NCBI GenBank assembly: GCA_907163375.1 | Contig: CAJQUW010007876.1 | Coordinates: forward strand, 248,001-312,000 | From: Prostheceraeus crozeri | Taxonomy: Eukaryota > Platyhelminthes > Polycladida > Euryleptidae | Reading direction: 5' to 3' | Length of the DNA stretch: 64,000 nt | Part shown: piece after piece, positions 8,790 through 20,729 of the stretch | How positions within the stretch are numbered: the first letter of the stretch is position 1 | Layout of the letters: the number at the start of each line of letters is the position of its first letter | The notes under the pieces: model-generated | Seen by the model: the letters and a program-made list of their open reading frames with translations, nothing else | Told to the model about the DNA's origin: nothing | The model's database searches: none | Program-made: the position numbers and the translations under genes

Positions 8790-11700
8790 CATAAAATGAT
8801 AAACAACTTCCTTTTATAAGATTGGATACAACAGAATGTTGCGCCTACATGCATGCTTCTGCGGCATGCTGGCATGTCTCACAAAGACAACATTATGTTG
8901 ATTAATGCTTTAGACCCCGGCGCAGCATACATTTCACATTAATTAAATGAAACCAGCATAACAAACAAGCCACTTGAGAAATGAAGAATTTACCTAAACA
9001 CGCGTTCATAGTTACCGACGATCGCTATCGGCAACTATCTATTATTTAACTAATATCTTGAACTAATGTGTCATTGCACTTGATTTTGCATCTCAGCAAT
9101 GTTTGATGATGAAAGCAGCAAAATTAACATTGATGGATAAAACAGTATATTTCTAAAATTATATATAATATTTCCAGTATATTAAAACAGTATATAGTTA
9201 GTATATAAAACAGTTAATTTCAACAGTATCTCATACGCGAAAATGGCTTTAATTTCTTTCCTGAAAAATATTCTAATTCATGATTTGTAAACCATTACTA
9301 TCTAAATTGAGAGTAGAAGATGGACATCGTATTTTTGAAAGAAATTAGAAAATTGAAATAATAATTATCATCAAAATAGTAAAATAGTAAATGCCAGAGA
9401 TTAATGTCAATTCAAGAAGTTGTGACTTGGGAGAAAAATAAATGTTGGTAGAAATTCGTACAAAACTGAACTTTCTAATTCCTTTTCCATAATTTTCTTA
9501 ACCCTTCGATGTTCTTAGTCGGCGAGATTGAGAATTTGATCATTCTGTCTTACAAAGAAAGAAAATGAACTTTTCTATCTGGACTGCATCTCCCGGTACG
9601 TTTTTCGAACAACAGCTTGCAAACCACGCAATAAAACAATGTCTGTGATGCACCGAAAGGTATTCGTATCACGACATCAGCCACATTCCTATCGAATTAC
9701 AAAAGACCGGAGCAGATCCCGTCTGCACTCTTAGAAAAGACACGCAACGAAGGAAGCTTCCACGCATCAGTGGATAGCGGTGAGAACAAAATATTATCCA
9801 TTTCAATAAAACGAGCTCTTTTCTGTCGACAAAGTTATCCTATTTCTGCGATACATATCAAGAAAGGAAAATTAGCAATATGAATATCGCATTGACGTCA
9901 ATTTGTGCATCTTGTTGTGTTTTGTCATCCAAATCCGATGACGACTGCACGGATCTCAGTTCTTCGGCTTCGGTTTCTACGATGGGAGACCGGAGCAGTT
10001 TGATTCTTGCATGTATAGGGGCCTACATTAAAGATTTCGGTTACAGCTCGAACTTAGCAGTTCCAGTCCAGAACCTATGAAGTTCTGTGCAGGATCTGCA
10101 GGAAGCTTAGAAAAGATGCTGCCCATGAAACATGAGTAATGCAAGAAGTCTAAGTTTCCTAATAATTTGTATTTATTTTCTACTTTTAATTTTTTCCTAA
10201 TAGTTTGTATTGCCCGTGATTAAGCCTCAGTGCGAAAATTTGGGACACACTCATGCAAGGTTAGTTTTTGATTCTTCATATATGGGGAAGAAGACAACTT
10301 TATAAAAAATCATTCATTTAAATACACCATGACCGAAAATTTAGACTTTTCTTTAGTCATCCAAGGAAATTCGGGGTTCCAAATTTACCGTGAAATTTAT
10401 AATTCTTTATTACCAGGCTTCTTTATTATGGTTCTTTATGGTTCTATGGTTCTATGGTTCTTTATTAACTTATCAGGCTTCCTTAGAAACTTGCCAGGAA
10501 TCATAAGTTCGAACCACAGGATGGAAACAAAGTCCAGTTTCTTGAATTTGAAAGATCCGGTTCCGCTCTTGAAATGATTAGAGTTAGAGTCGTGGTTCCT
10601 TCATTTCTAGAACTAGGATTGACGCTTACTAAATTTGATCCCAAAGATAAGTCTCATGACGAAAATCCACTACGAGCACTGAGGAAAGCTGGTAAATATT
10701 GTGAGAACAGACGGATCCTCAATGCGGTTCCGGCAGGTCTGTTGCCAGTTTTATAAAAATTATACTTTCAAAATGCTTGATGCTAAGGAGTCGAGTAAGG
10801 CATGCGAGGGCTATCTGCGAGGAACGGATCCGAGTTTAAATGTTAATCACTATAGAATCTGCATCACAGAATCAATCATCAGATTCTACGGAAATTCGAA
10901 AAGAATGCGTTGGCATCCATCAAGGTCGATCCTCGCGAGAGGTATTCCTTTGTAGCGTTCAAGGAATGCAGAATTTCACGAAGATTAGAGCTGCGTAGCT
11001 CGGCCAACAACAAAGTTTTGATGTTTCGAAAGAAGAGAACATCAAAATTGAATTTCACAAATTAAGAACCAGCCTCAATTCAAGTCAGCGCAGGTTTCCT
11101 AACGTGTGACAACTCTCCTCTCCGTCTGTAGGCAATTCGGCCGTCTTGTGATCTGACCCTGTGCTTATAATGATATCGTGGAGGAGCGAATTTTCATAGA
11201 CCAGGTGGACCAAGTAGAGCATGCAATTCTACTTCAAGTGAATAACATGTCTTCTATGAAATTGTTGATCTTCCAAATAACATTTTCTGTACACACATAC
11301 ACAGGAAGCATCAATCTGTAATTTGTATTCTGAACGTTTCAATCAAGTCATTCAGAATACAAAAATAAATCTATTGGCAATGCAAGTTGTATTACAGATT
11401 CATCGCCTGACTTTCGACTGATTATAGTTCAAAAAAGCATAAAACAAAAATTCAGTATCAATCTTCTTTTGTTTCCCGTCTTCCTCTAAGCAGAACACGA
11501 GTATTTTCTTGCATTTTCTATATTTGATTCTATTCAGTTGCCATCCTCGTAACCTGTCGGTAACAATGATTGTTTAGGAGAATAATCGTCTTCAATCACA
11601 ACGTCGGTATCAGCTTTGATACGACCACTGCACTGCTAAAGGTGTGCCTATACAAACGCGCCGCGTCTTTGTCCTGCTCGGTACAACCGCAGTGTTACGC

Positions 11701-14700
11701 AGGAATCTTAGAAAGGAAAGGCGGTAGCTTCTTGATCTTCTGGTACTGTACTCATCTTCATGCGAAGAAACAATACCATGACTTGTTTTCATCAGCTATT
11801 AATAATTGTCGCTCTGATTAATCTAGATGGTGTATTATCCCTATTCAATTGTCATCCAACATTTGTCCTGTTTACCTCATAAATCTTCTGCGATGCCTAT
11901 CTTTTCTCATTAGGCATACTAGCATTACCATGTCTGTCAGTTTTCTGCTATACAAGCCATTTTAAGCATGGACTTAACATATTATTCTCAAATATTTTAT
12001 TATATTATCTGAATATTTTGGACTTAACTATATTATTTTCAATAAGTAGGGCTGTTAGAAGACCAATTTTATGTGTTTAACGGCATTGATTATTAGTTAG
12101 GTGTCGCAAAGCACTACTGATGAATTCAAAACATGGTTTGACACCATGCAAAGAAAGGGCACACCGGTGATACAAACAGGAACTTTAGGGTCTAAATTAC
12201 ACTTAGGGTACCTTTTGGAACTAACACATTTTCTGATTTATCAAATTCATGCTCTTCAAGCAGAGCGAAATATGTCTACATGAATATCAGAATGGCATGG
12301 CATGGAAAAATAACTCCAGTACAATAATTTTGTAGAAAACTTTTACAAATTAGCTTTAGCTATCGGGAAGTTGTCATGCCCTTACAAAAAGAATATAGTC
12401 AAAGTAATTTGTCTTCCTTCTGGGGTGATAACTTGAAGCTTAGATTAGACAATTTAAATCTTGATTAGTCTATCTATGCCCTACCTACTTTCAAAAATTG
12501 ATTTTTTTCAAAAAAATCAGGCGCAATTGGCAGACTTTTTAGACATTGTACGAGAATGAGAGCAACAGAATGCTAATAGAGTATCGTTTATCTCTTCTTT
12601 ATCTGGTTCCAATTTATTTGTCAAAAGTTTCAGTTTGAAATGTTGAAAAAAGAAAAACTTAGGTCATTAATGGGTTTAATGGTGAAAGATAATTTGAATA
12701 TTAGGTATCTTCGAGGATGACGCCCAAGAATATCTATGATCTGCATAATTCATGCAAAATTTGGCTTCCGTGAAGTTATTCACTTAAGCTGTCTAGAGAT
12801 GTAGAGTATATTAATATTCAATGTTTTCTTCAATAGACAACTACTTTAGCAAAAGAGAGTCCCCAAAATATCGAGGAATATTTCGGTAGGTCGGTAGGTT
12901 TTTGAGATATTCAGCACGATATTTTATTGAAACCCTCGTGTGCTTTCTTTGAGATATGACAAATCACATTCTCCCATAAACTCTAGCCATTTTCTCACTC
13001 CTACCTAATATTCAATTTCTATCTAGATAGAGCATGAAATGTTTGATTGCAATTTTACATCTTATTTTGCGCTGGTTTTGGTAGACCAATTCAAGCTAGC
13101 ATTAAAACTGCATGATTTACATCAGCAATAAGAAAACGATTTGATATGCGCCCTTTGATGCACACTGGTTGAACAACAGTTTTCAAAAGAAATTCGACTG
13201 AATCTAGATTACTCAAAGTTTCATTGATGATTAGGAGAGAAAACTTCCCTCCGCTTATAATTTTGAAGGGAAATCGCTCTCTGTAAAATCCCTACCATAA
13301 ATTCAAGAATTCTTGTTGTATGAGCAAAACATATCAAAATCACTGAAAGCACCTTGTTGGACATAAAAAATGTTCGTGCCACGTTAAGACAGTTCCAAGG
13401 AAAGCAGGCTCCAACAGTTTTGATGTCCAGAACTAAACCAGATGTCCGGTCTAGACAATAACGGCATCCATTTCCGATGTCTGTGATTACAGGTGTCCAA
13501 CATCGCTTCGTAAATAACTGCCAAAATCAAATTTAGCGCCAGAATTTTCTGATCGTGTTGTAACTATTTCCCAAAAGATTTAGCAAATGTTGATAAACAA
13601 CTGCGATCCCTGATATCGTAGCCATGTAACATGATTTATGACCTCGGAATGTACAGATAACATCTCTCAGTGTTAGAATGGCAAGAGAGGGAGAACTCAA
13701 ACGGTTTCGAACAATCTCCCTATTCATTCCTGCTTTGCGGGAAATGTCAGCCGAATGAACGGAAATGAAGAGTTTTCAGCGAATGTGGAGAGCAATTCTT
13801 ACATTTGCCGCTTGACAAGTGGCGGGAAAGATGGAGATTTATTCTATCAATAACCAACCGTAAGAGCAGATCAAAAAGTAGACAAAATATGCAGGGATAG
13901 AGAAAGGAACAGACTATAATGCACATTCTCAGGTAGATCAGAACGATAAATTTCATGAGTAAAAAGGTTTAAGACAATAATTTTCATTTTAGAAATGATT
14001 TATTCAATAATTACTTGAACTTGTATTCCCTTCGTATATTCTCCCAAAAATGAAAAAAATTACCCTTCTGTTTTCATTGTAATCATGGATCAATTGTCAA
14101 AGTTCAATAGATATGCACACAACCACTACTGAGGCAGATATAGGGTTGGCTGCCCCGAGGGCTTGAGAGTCAATAGAAACTAGATTTAACCAGTTACTTT
14201 CTTTCAAACGCATGGAGGATTGCGTTGTTGAAAGCTGAATAATAATTTGATGATAGTACGTTTTCGATATACTGTGAAAAGCAGTCCTCATGAAAGTAGT
14301 GAATTAAAATTGCATGTTATATAATAATAATCAATGAAAATTTACATAGTCAAGTAAGAAGCAACAAAGTCAATCATTGATTACATACATGTGACAAGCT
14401 GATGACATTCACGTTACTCCAAAATGCCTAAATGATTTTGAAGAAAATGTGACAACTTTTATGAAGGAAAATAAAGTTTTATGAGATATCAGCGATTGAA
14501 ATGAGAATAGCAAACAGCTTATTCACTATCGTATGTGATGCAAATAAACTTCATCAGTTGCATGAGAAATCAATATTTTAATCTTTTGATTATTCCAGAT
14601 ACAATAATAATGCGCATACTGCGAATGAAAGTACAATAAATTAAGAAGAGAGGGAGAAAAGTTCAATCGCAACTCGCGAGTCTTGTAGGCTGCGCGCCGA

Positions 14701-15292
14701 GACAGGACGGTGCGAACACGGCCCGGATCCAATTATGAAACATCACTGTGAGATGATTCAAACTTTCAGGTCATTCAGTCTATCTTCAACAGGTTTGACG
14801 TTGAGAGCAGCAATCATATCCTCTAACCTTACAGCTCTACAGAACCATTTGTTTAACACAGTAGTTGATATTTTTCAGGCAGAGCTGGGGCGCTCCATGT
14901 CCAGATCGGCAGATTGCTTTTGTAATTACTGCAATGCCCTCGCATTCCATGCACGCAATTTGTAAAAAATGCAAGTACTGTAGACCTATCTACCTTATCA
15001 TGCAGGCCTATAAGGTATTTACGATCTTCCTGACACTTGAAATTACTGTTCTGGTGTGATTGTTGCTAATGTGTATTTTCAGAGTGATTGTGATCATATG
15101 CTCGCTTTTCAGACTACATAAAGCTTTGCTTAGTGAGCAGCACAAGAGCTATTTCGACTTTTGATCTATGAAATAATATTGTTTGACGTCGTATAATGCT
15201 GTACGCGTCGAATTGCCGATTCGATTGGTCCCAGACAGATCAGTGATCTTCAGCTTGTCAGTAATACAGTATATAAATTCTTTATAGCGTAC
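8790..15292. other. Intronic sequence without recognised genes
   Basis: AT-rich sequence with short random frames. A small (TATGGTTC)n-like run of about 40 bp lies at 10428-10470, and AT-rich low complexity at about 9140-9215. GC-richer patches at about 9600-10060, 10560-10960, 11570-11800 and 14660-14960 have no convincing homology on either strand and no consistent splice pair with the PDZRN-like exons. Confidence 0.6.
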
Positions 15293-15391
15293 CTGTTCTG
15301 AGCTTTCTTCAGTCTTGGTGCTGTCGTCCGTAGCTCTCCCAACTCCTGAATCTTTGTCATGATGCTCGCCAATGCTATCAGTTTCCAATCG
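15293..15391 (-). CDS. PDZRN3/PDZRN4-like protein, exon B
   Basis: A 99-bp exon (33 codons, phase 0 at both ends) with acceptor TTATTTGCAG before it and donor CAG|GTACGC after it. It encodes RLETDSIGEHHDKDSGVGRA followed by TDDSTKTEESSEQ. In vertebrate PDZRN3 and PDZRN4 the stretch after PDZ2 reads [22 protein letters not shown], so the match is nearly continuous. It joins in frame to exon A upstream and exon C downstream. No domain is defined here; it is an acidic, serine-rich linear motif whose conservation far exceeds its surroundings. The open frame extends into both introns, but the motif boundaries and splice sites fix the exon as given. Confidence 0.9.
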
Positions 15392-17019
15392 CTGCAAATA
15401 ATGATAAATGAAATTTAATGGCTGCATATTCAAGAGACTGCGGAATCTGTCCACCATTATATTTTTATTCAAATACAACTTGTTAGGAGCATCTGCGTGC
15501 CTCGACAATTCATTGGCAGGAAAATGTAATAAATGCGTAAAAAGCGAAACTTTCTGAAAATGACACGCATACTGTACGCATCTTCACTTCTGTTTAATTT
15601 TGTAAACACGGAAACTTTTTAAAATGGATTTTAGTGCCGTATATATAATACATCACAGAAGATCTAAATTAGAAGAGAAAAGCATTGACATGAAATTTAT
15701 TGAATTTGTCGGTTTCTGACAGGACAAACACTCTCCACCGAACAATGCTAAGTAAGATGACAAAAATCGAATTTATTCTGCTGGCGTCAACTCTTTCGTG
15801 ATGCACACGAATGTATAATGATGTCCATTTAAATATGAATAAATAAAACAGCAGAAACATTTCATCGAAAATCAGTTGCAATAATCGGATTTGCAGCCAG
15901 TCATATTTTCTATCAGAATTTTTAAGAACTGATTAATCAAATGGTAGCAGTAGCATTAAAATTGTACACTTGCGGATTGGAGAACGCCATCAGTCCTCAT
16001 TAGGACTACTTCAATTAATACTTTAAATTACTAAGCATTATATTCAATTATAAATGGCTGCTGGGATGATTTTCATCATCGTATGAGAGTAGACTGTTCG
16101 CTACACCTTACTGCCTATAGATAGCGGAAATCCTACTAAATGCGATGCGGACGTGGAAAATAGTTCATGTTCATGTCCTTTATTCAGATACAAAACATTA
16201 TGAAAATTACTGAATTATGTAATCTGTTGACATTGACTTGAAAAGAATGTCAGAATTATTCTTTCTTGTTATGATCAAATTCTTCTTGATTGATTCCACA
16301 ATAAGTTTCAAAACTACAGACTTATGTCAATATTTGGGAAACGATGAACATACTACCACCATGTATCTGTCTGCTATATTTTCAATGGACATGGACGCGA
16401 TGGATATGTTGACTGAAAGCGAATGCTGATATTTGCTTTCCTTCCTAGTTAAATAAAACATCACCGCCATATTTCAGATGAAATGTTAGCCTTCGAAGAT
16501 GCAAGCATGTTTGCGCATGTTGGATCAGATTAGCGTAGTCGCAGGTGGGATGGCGAAGGCTGCATATCTATGTCCTTGTTATTTCAGCCAGCCTGATAAT
16601 TTGAAACCGGAATTTATTCAAATTGAAGGGAGATATGCATGAGCGATACTCAGAATCGGTTCAAACCCTCTACGAAGGCTACAAGTACAACCAGTAATTG
16701 AAAACCGCTTGAAATTTCAAATGGTGCTGTTTACTTAAGAAAGAAATTCGATGCTTTCTCAAGCTAATGGTGAACAAGTGAATACCATAGCCTACGTCAA
16801 AAGGCAACAACTTATCAACACAAATGACCGAGAAAGACCTCGAGAATTGATGGTGTATGATGGCATTTTAAAATGAGTAATCAATTGATTCGGAGGAAGT
16901 GTTCCAACAAAGCAACGCTGTAGCGAAGTACAGCTAGAATCAAAAACTTATTTCATCGATCTTTTCTTGCACTCGACTATTTGAGAACAAAGTTCATGCA
17001 TGATTAGGAATTGATGACA

Positions 17020-17265
17020 GGCGCTGTGGCCCTGTGGTAGAGTGTTCGCTCTGCATCCAGGAGACCTTGGTTCAAACCTTGGTCCCGTCAGAGCTAAGAT
17101 ATTTAAAATCTTTTCGTTAAAGAGTTTCTCCATTCTTGCCAAACTCTCAGCACAAAAGGAGAGTGGATAAATGACAACTCGGCCACATGGAAGAAATGTT
17201 CCTGGCCTATAATGTGCCTCCGAGTATAAACAAAGTTCATTTGTTTTTATTTATTTTATTATGCG
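17020..17265 (+). mobile_element. tRNA-derived SINE, family S1, copy 1
   Basis: The head GGCGCTGTGGCCCTGTGGTA contains an A-box-like TGTGGTAGAGTG, and GGTTCAAACC is a B box, giving an internal pol III promoter. The body ends with CCACATGGAAGAAATG..AATGTGCCTCCGAGTATAAACAAAG and then a T/A-rich tail. It shares head and tail with copies at 44857 and 56863, all on the plus strand. Minus-strand frames across it (PRFEPRSPG..TLPQGHSA) are only the reverse reading of the tRNA region. Confidence 0.85.
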
Positions 17266-19400
17266 ATGAAGTCATGCTGAGCATCCGAGGGACGGCCCCT
17301 CAGTTGGATGCGAGGTGAGCATCTTTATGCCAACAATCAATGGATTTGGTTCTCAGCCAACAGATGTCAGCTCAAATGTAATTTCAATAATCTCTCTCCT
17401 TCCTCCTCTACTTGCTAGATAATATTATTTAAAATCTTTATGTATTGTACAATATATAAAATCACAACCTGCACATGTGAAAATGTGACAGATAAAATGG
17501 TAAGATATGCATGGATATCGAATAATAAAAGAGATGGATGAATGAAAATGATACTTGAGAAAGAGTACTAAGGTAAAAGAGATAGAGCAAAATGAATAGA
17601 TAGACAACGCAAAATCCAAGCTACAAAAAGTTAAACAAAAAAGAAATGAAGAATGAGGATTAACATCTGAAAAACAGGAAAAATAACAAAATAACAAGTA
17701 AATCAAAAAAGTTAATCACAAAATAAACCACAAAGAATGAAAAAGACATGACAATCATTATTTACAAAGAACATCACCATGGCAGGAAACTGAAAAATAT
17801 GACAAGTTCAAAAAGTTAGTGGGAATTTGAAGATGTGAAAAAAGAGTGTGAAAGAATGACTTCGTTATATCACTTTTACTGTCATGGCGATATATTCTGT
17901 AAATAACAATTTACACAATTTCTATCTTTCAGTCTCTGCTCCTATTTACACCAATTTACATTTTTCCTATTAATAACTTTTCCCTTTTCAATTATTTAAT
18001 TAATGCTATCTTTTGCACTTTTGTGCCGTTTCTATCTTTCATTTTAAATATTTCTCTTTGTGGCTTCAGTGCTTATTCATCAGTATTGTTTTCATCATTT
18101 TATGTAGCACATTATAGCTGTTGAAAAGTGAATTTTCTCGAATATCGAAATGATTCTTTAGATTTTCTTAGCTAGTCATTTGATTCACGCATGACTAAAG
18201 CGAAAACCACCAGAACGTCACGTTTGGTATTTGGTAAAGAGGCTTTAACCGTGAAATTGGTATTTCTCAAATCCTTCAAACTGCTATTTGATGTAGTAAT
18301 TGCATTCACAATGTGCTTATGCATTAGGACCTATGCATCATATTTTTCTGTGGACAATTTAACTGTGGTGAAGGTAATAAATGAAAAATGAAAATAGAGA
18401 GGAAATAATAGAAAACAAAATTAAATGAAGATATGTAGCTTTAAAATAATGTAATTTAATGAAAGACATTTTCTTCGCTGGGTGTCTAGACTTCTTAAGA
18501 ACTTAATGTCAGGTAATAAAAGTCTGTTTGGTGTGCCTGATTGATTGAATATTGATAGATTGAAATGTCTAAAATCAGTCTGATTGTTTTACACAGTAAG
18601 AATTATATATTGTCGTCTGTTAGCTTCACATTATTGAGTAATCAGATTAACTGAAAGAATGTGCCGGTATATTTCACGTACAGTACCTCAAAATATCTGC
18701 GGATTTCGAGACGTTGTTTCAGATAATCTCTATTTATCCAAAAACATTTATCTTTTAAATGTAATAATCCTCATTATCTAAAACAAACAAGGCGGAATGA
18801 GTGCTGAAAAACACTTTATCTGCCTGTGAATTGCAATGTCTGTAACTACAACAAATTTTTCAACCTTAACATAATTGGCAAGTCAGCGTGTCTAATGAAA
18901 TGATTAAGAAAAGAATGTTTTCATCATGGATTCAGTAAGATATGCACTGTATGTCTTTCATGAAGAACAACTTTCATCACGCATTTTTCAGTGAATGCAA
19001 GATATTGACGAAGTACAAATACACTTTATATTGAGTGCTTATAAGATTGACGAGCATTGAGCTAGTGATTGTATAAGCACGGTTTGGTCGTAGGCCACTC
19101 TTGAGATGACACCTCAGGATTACTGGGCCGCTAACGCGAAGTTTTCAGGTACACTTCAGGCGCGTAAGAGTAGAGACAGACCCAAGTCTGAAAAATTGAC
19201 CACAAAATGCTCCATTTAGGTCACAAACCCGAGAAAGAGCCATTAAAAGGCCTACTAAAACAGCGATTTGACAGGCCATACTGCAATATCGATCATAGAA
19301 AGCGCTGCACAGCCGATATCCTGTCAACACTTTACACTTTTTCCCAAAGTGTTCAAGGCAGGAAAAAGCATCCGGACTCTCTATAAACGTTTATTGGTCT
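17266..19400. other. Intronic sequence, nothing recognised
   Basis: AT-rich, purine-biased around 17550-17720, with short frames lacking homology. No repeat copy or RNA gene was recognised. Confidence 0.55.
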
Positions 19401-19401
19401 T

Positions 19402-19548
19402 TCACATTAAGTTATTAGTAAAAATAGACAGGGCCTTCGGCGTCCAGCAGATGGCAGTCCAGTAGATGTAAAGTGCATTTTTACATCGACCGTTAGAAGG
19501 CGCTGGACGCCGAAGGCCCTGTCAATTTCTACTCGTAAATTAATGTGA
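19402..19548. repeat. GC-rich perfect hairpin with longer imperfect arms
   Basis: GACAGGGCCTTCGGCGTCCA (starting 19428) is inverted exactly at 19503-19522, and 22 bp are perfect when the following GC is included. Outside this core the arms continue imperfectly through TTAATGTGA at both edges, so the stem is about 46 bp with a loop of about 50 bp. The core is strikingly GC-rich for the region. It could be a small foldback element; a hairpin RNA is possible but unsupported. Confidence 0.6.
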
Positions 19549-20634
19549 AGTTTTGCGTATAAATCGTTTTGTACATTAACTGATTGTTTCGCAACTGAAC
19601 TGAAGCTTACATAGCCTTCAGATCACGACTAGCGCGTTATGCACTTCTAAAATATCTAATAAACGTCCTCTGGACGCCGAGATGCACTCCGAAGACGTGA
19701 ACACATGTCAATGATCTACAGGTGTCATTGAAATGCTTTGTGAAATATGGAAGTAGGCCCCTTAATGCAGCTAGCCTATCGCAGCCAGGCTCCCAGCGGA
19801 TGTCACACAGACAAGACGGTGGTTTGACATAGATGGAAAGGTTATCGATTTTAATGCATGTTGTTGAATAAAACATTGGGGTCTGAGAAATGAACCAACA
19901 TCTGCCAGAGATCGTTCGTGAGTTAGCCCAACTAAGCTGTCTAATAAATCAATACTTGATTCAACAAAGAATGAAAAGACAATTAACAATAATTGAACTG
20001 CATATGCATTGTCCATCACTTCAAACTTTTAAATTCTTTGAACTTGTCAAGAAATATTGATATCAACGCATTCTCAGCATGTGAAAAGATTGATTAGTTG
20101 GCCTAATGCTGCAATTGCTTGTTTCAAATTTGTATAGTGCTGTTACATATTTATAATCATATCATTTAACTTTGTTTAATACAAAATACTTGACTAACAA
20201 TTGCAGAAAATTACTAAAAATAGCTGCATAATTGAACAGCTTACGAAAAGTTATGTGAACAGTCATTTCTTTGATAGTTTCTTGATACATAGGCTAGTTC
20301 TACAATAATAGGATTGCGATATACATGTAATTTTAAATGTATCAGGCAAAAAACGCAATTAATGCAACATTTAATTTTCTAATGAAAGTATCTCAAACAG
20401 CAAAATTCTTCTAAAAGAATAAGAAAAAATATATGAAACCGATTAAATCAAAATACCAACCATTCGACGCAGCAAGCCACACTTTATGAATTAAAAATAT
20501 CCAATGTACATATTTTATTCATCCCTCTCCACCCAACGATCCAAACTACACCAGCAAGCTATAGGTGAGGAATGCCTCACATGCTCGCAACTCACTCCAA
20601 GTTAGGATTATCAACCTGCAGTAACAGTAGTGAT

Positions 20635-20725
20635 TCCTCTCAAAGCCGACAGACTCGAACCCTGAAATTCTGCTACTCAATTTCGAAGCACCACCCTTTA
20701 CCAACTCAGCAATCCCACCATCTAC
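20635..20725 (-). mobile_element. tRNA-like SINE head, different family
   Basis: On the minus strand TGGGATTGCTGAGTTGGTAA has an A-box-like TGCTGAGTTGGTAAAGG, and GGGTTCGAGTC about 45 bp later is a good B box. Spacing fits a tRNA-derived promoter. No body match to S1 was seen, so the family is separate. A degraded tRNA gene is the alternative, but the cloverleaf arms are not convincing. Confidence 0.5.
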
Positions 20726-20729
20726 ATAT

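Larger units (their letters stand above)
1431..15292 (-). other. Intron between exon B and exon C of the PDZRN-like gene (about 13.9 kb)
   Basis: The donor is CAG|GTACGC at 15292 reading down, and the acceptor TTTTGCAG ends at 1431. Both flanking exons break between codons, so the splice keeps frame. The intron holds repeat copies at 1.6-2.6 kb and the nested transposon block at 3.2-8.8 kb. A stretch at about 2040-2400 is richer in G+C, with repeated AAGGTC words, and is not recognised. From 8790 to 15292 I see AT-rich intronic sequence with only short spurious frames. Confidence 0.8.

Noticed and set aside
9880-10080. Frame with SSKSDDDCTDLSSSASVSTM as a host exon
   Set aside because: No homology, and splice sites on either strand do not make a consistent exon.
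14735-14965. Plus-strand frame in a GC-richer patch as an exon
   Set aside because: An acceptor-like TTTTTCAG is present, but no downstream donor or homology supports a gene.
18669-18690. TTTCACGTACAG as another end of the 6178-7984 transposon
   Set aside because: A single short word without the CAGGGTGTCC terminus.
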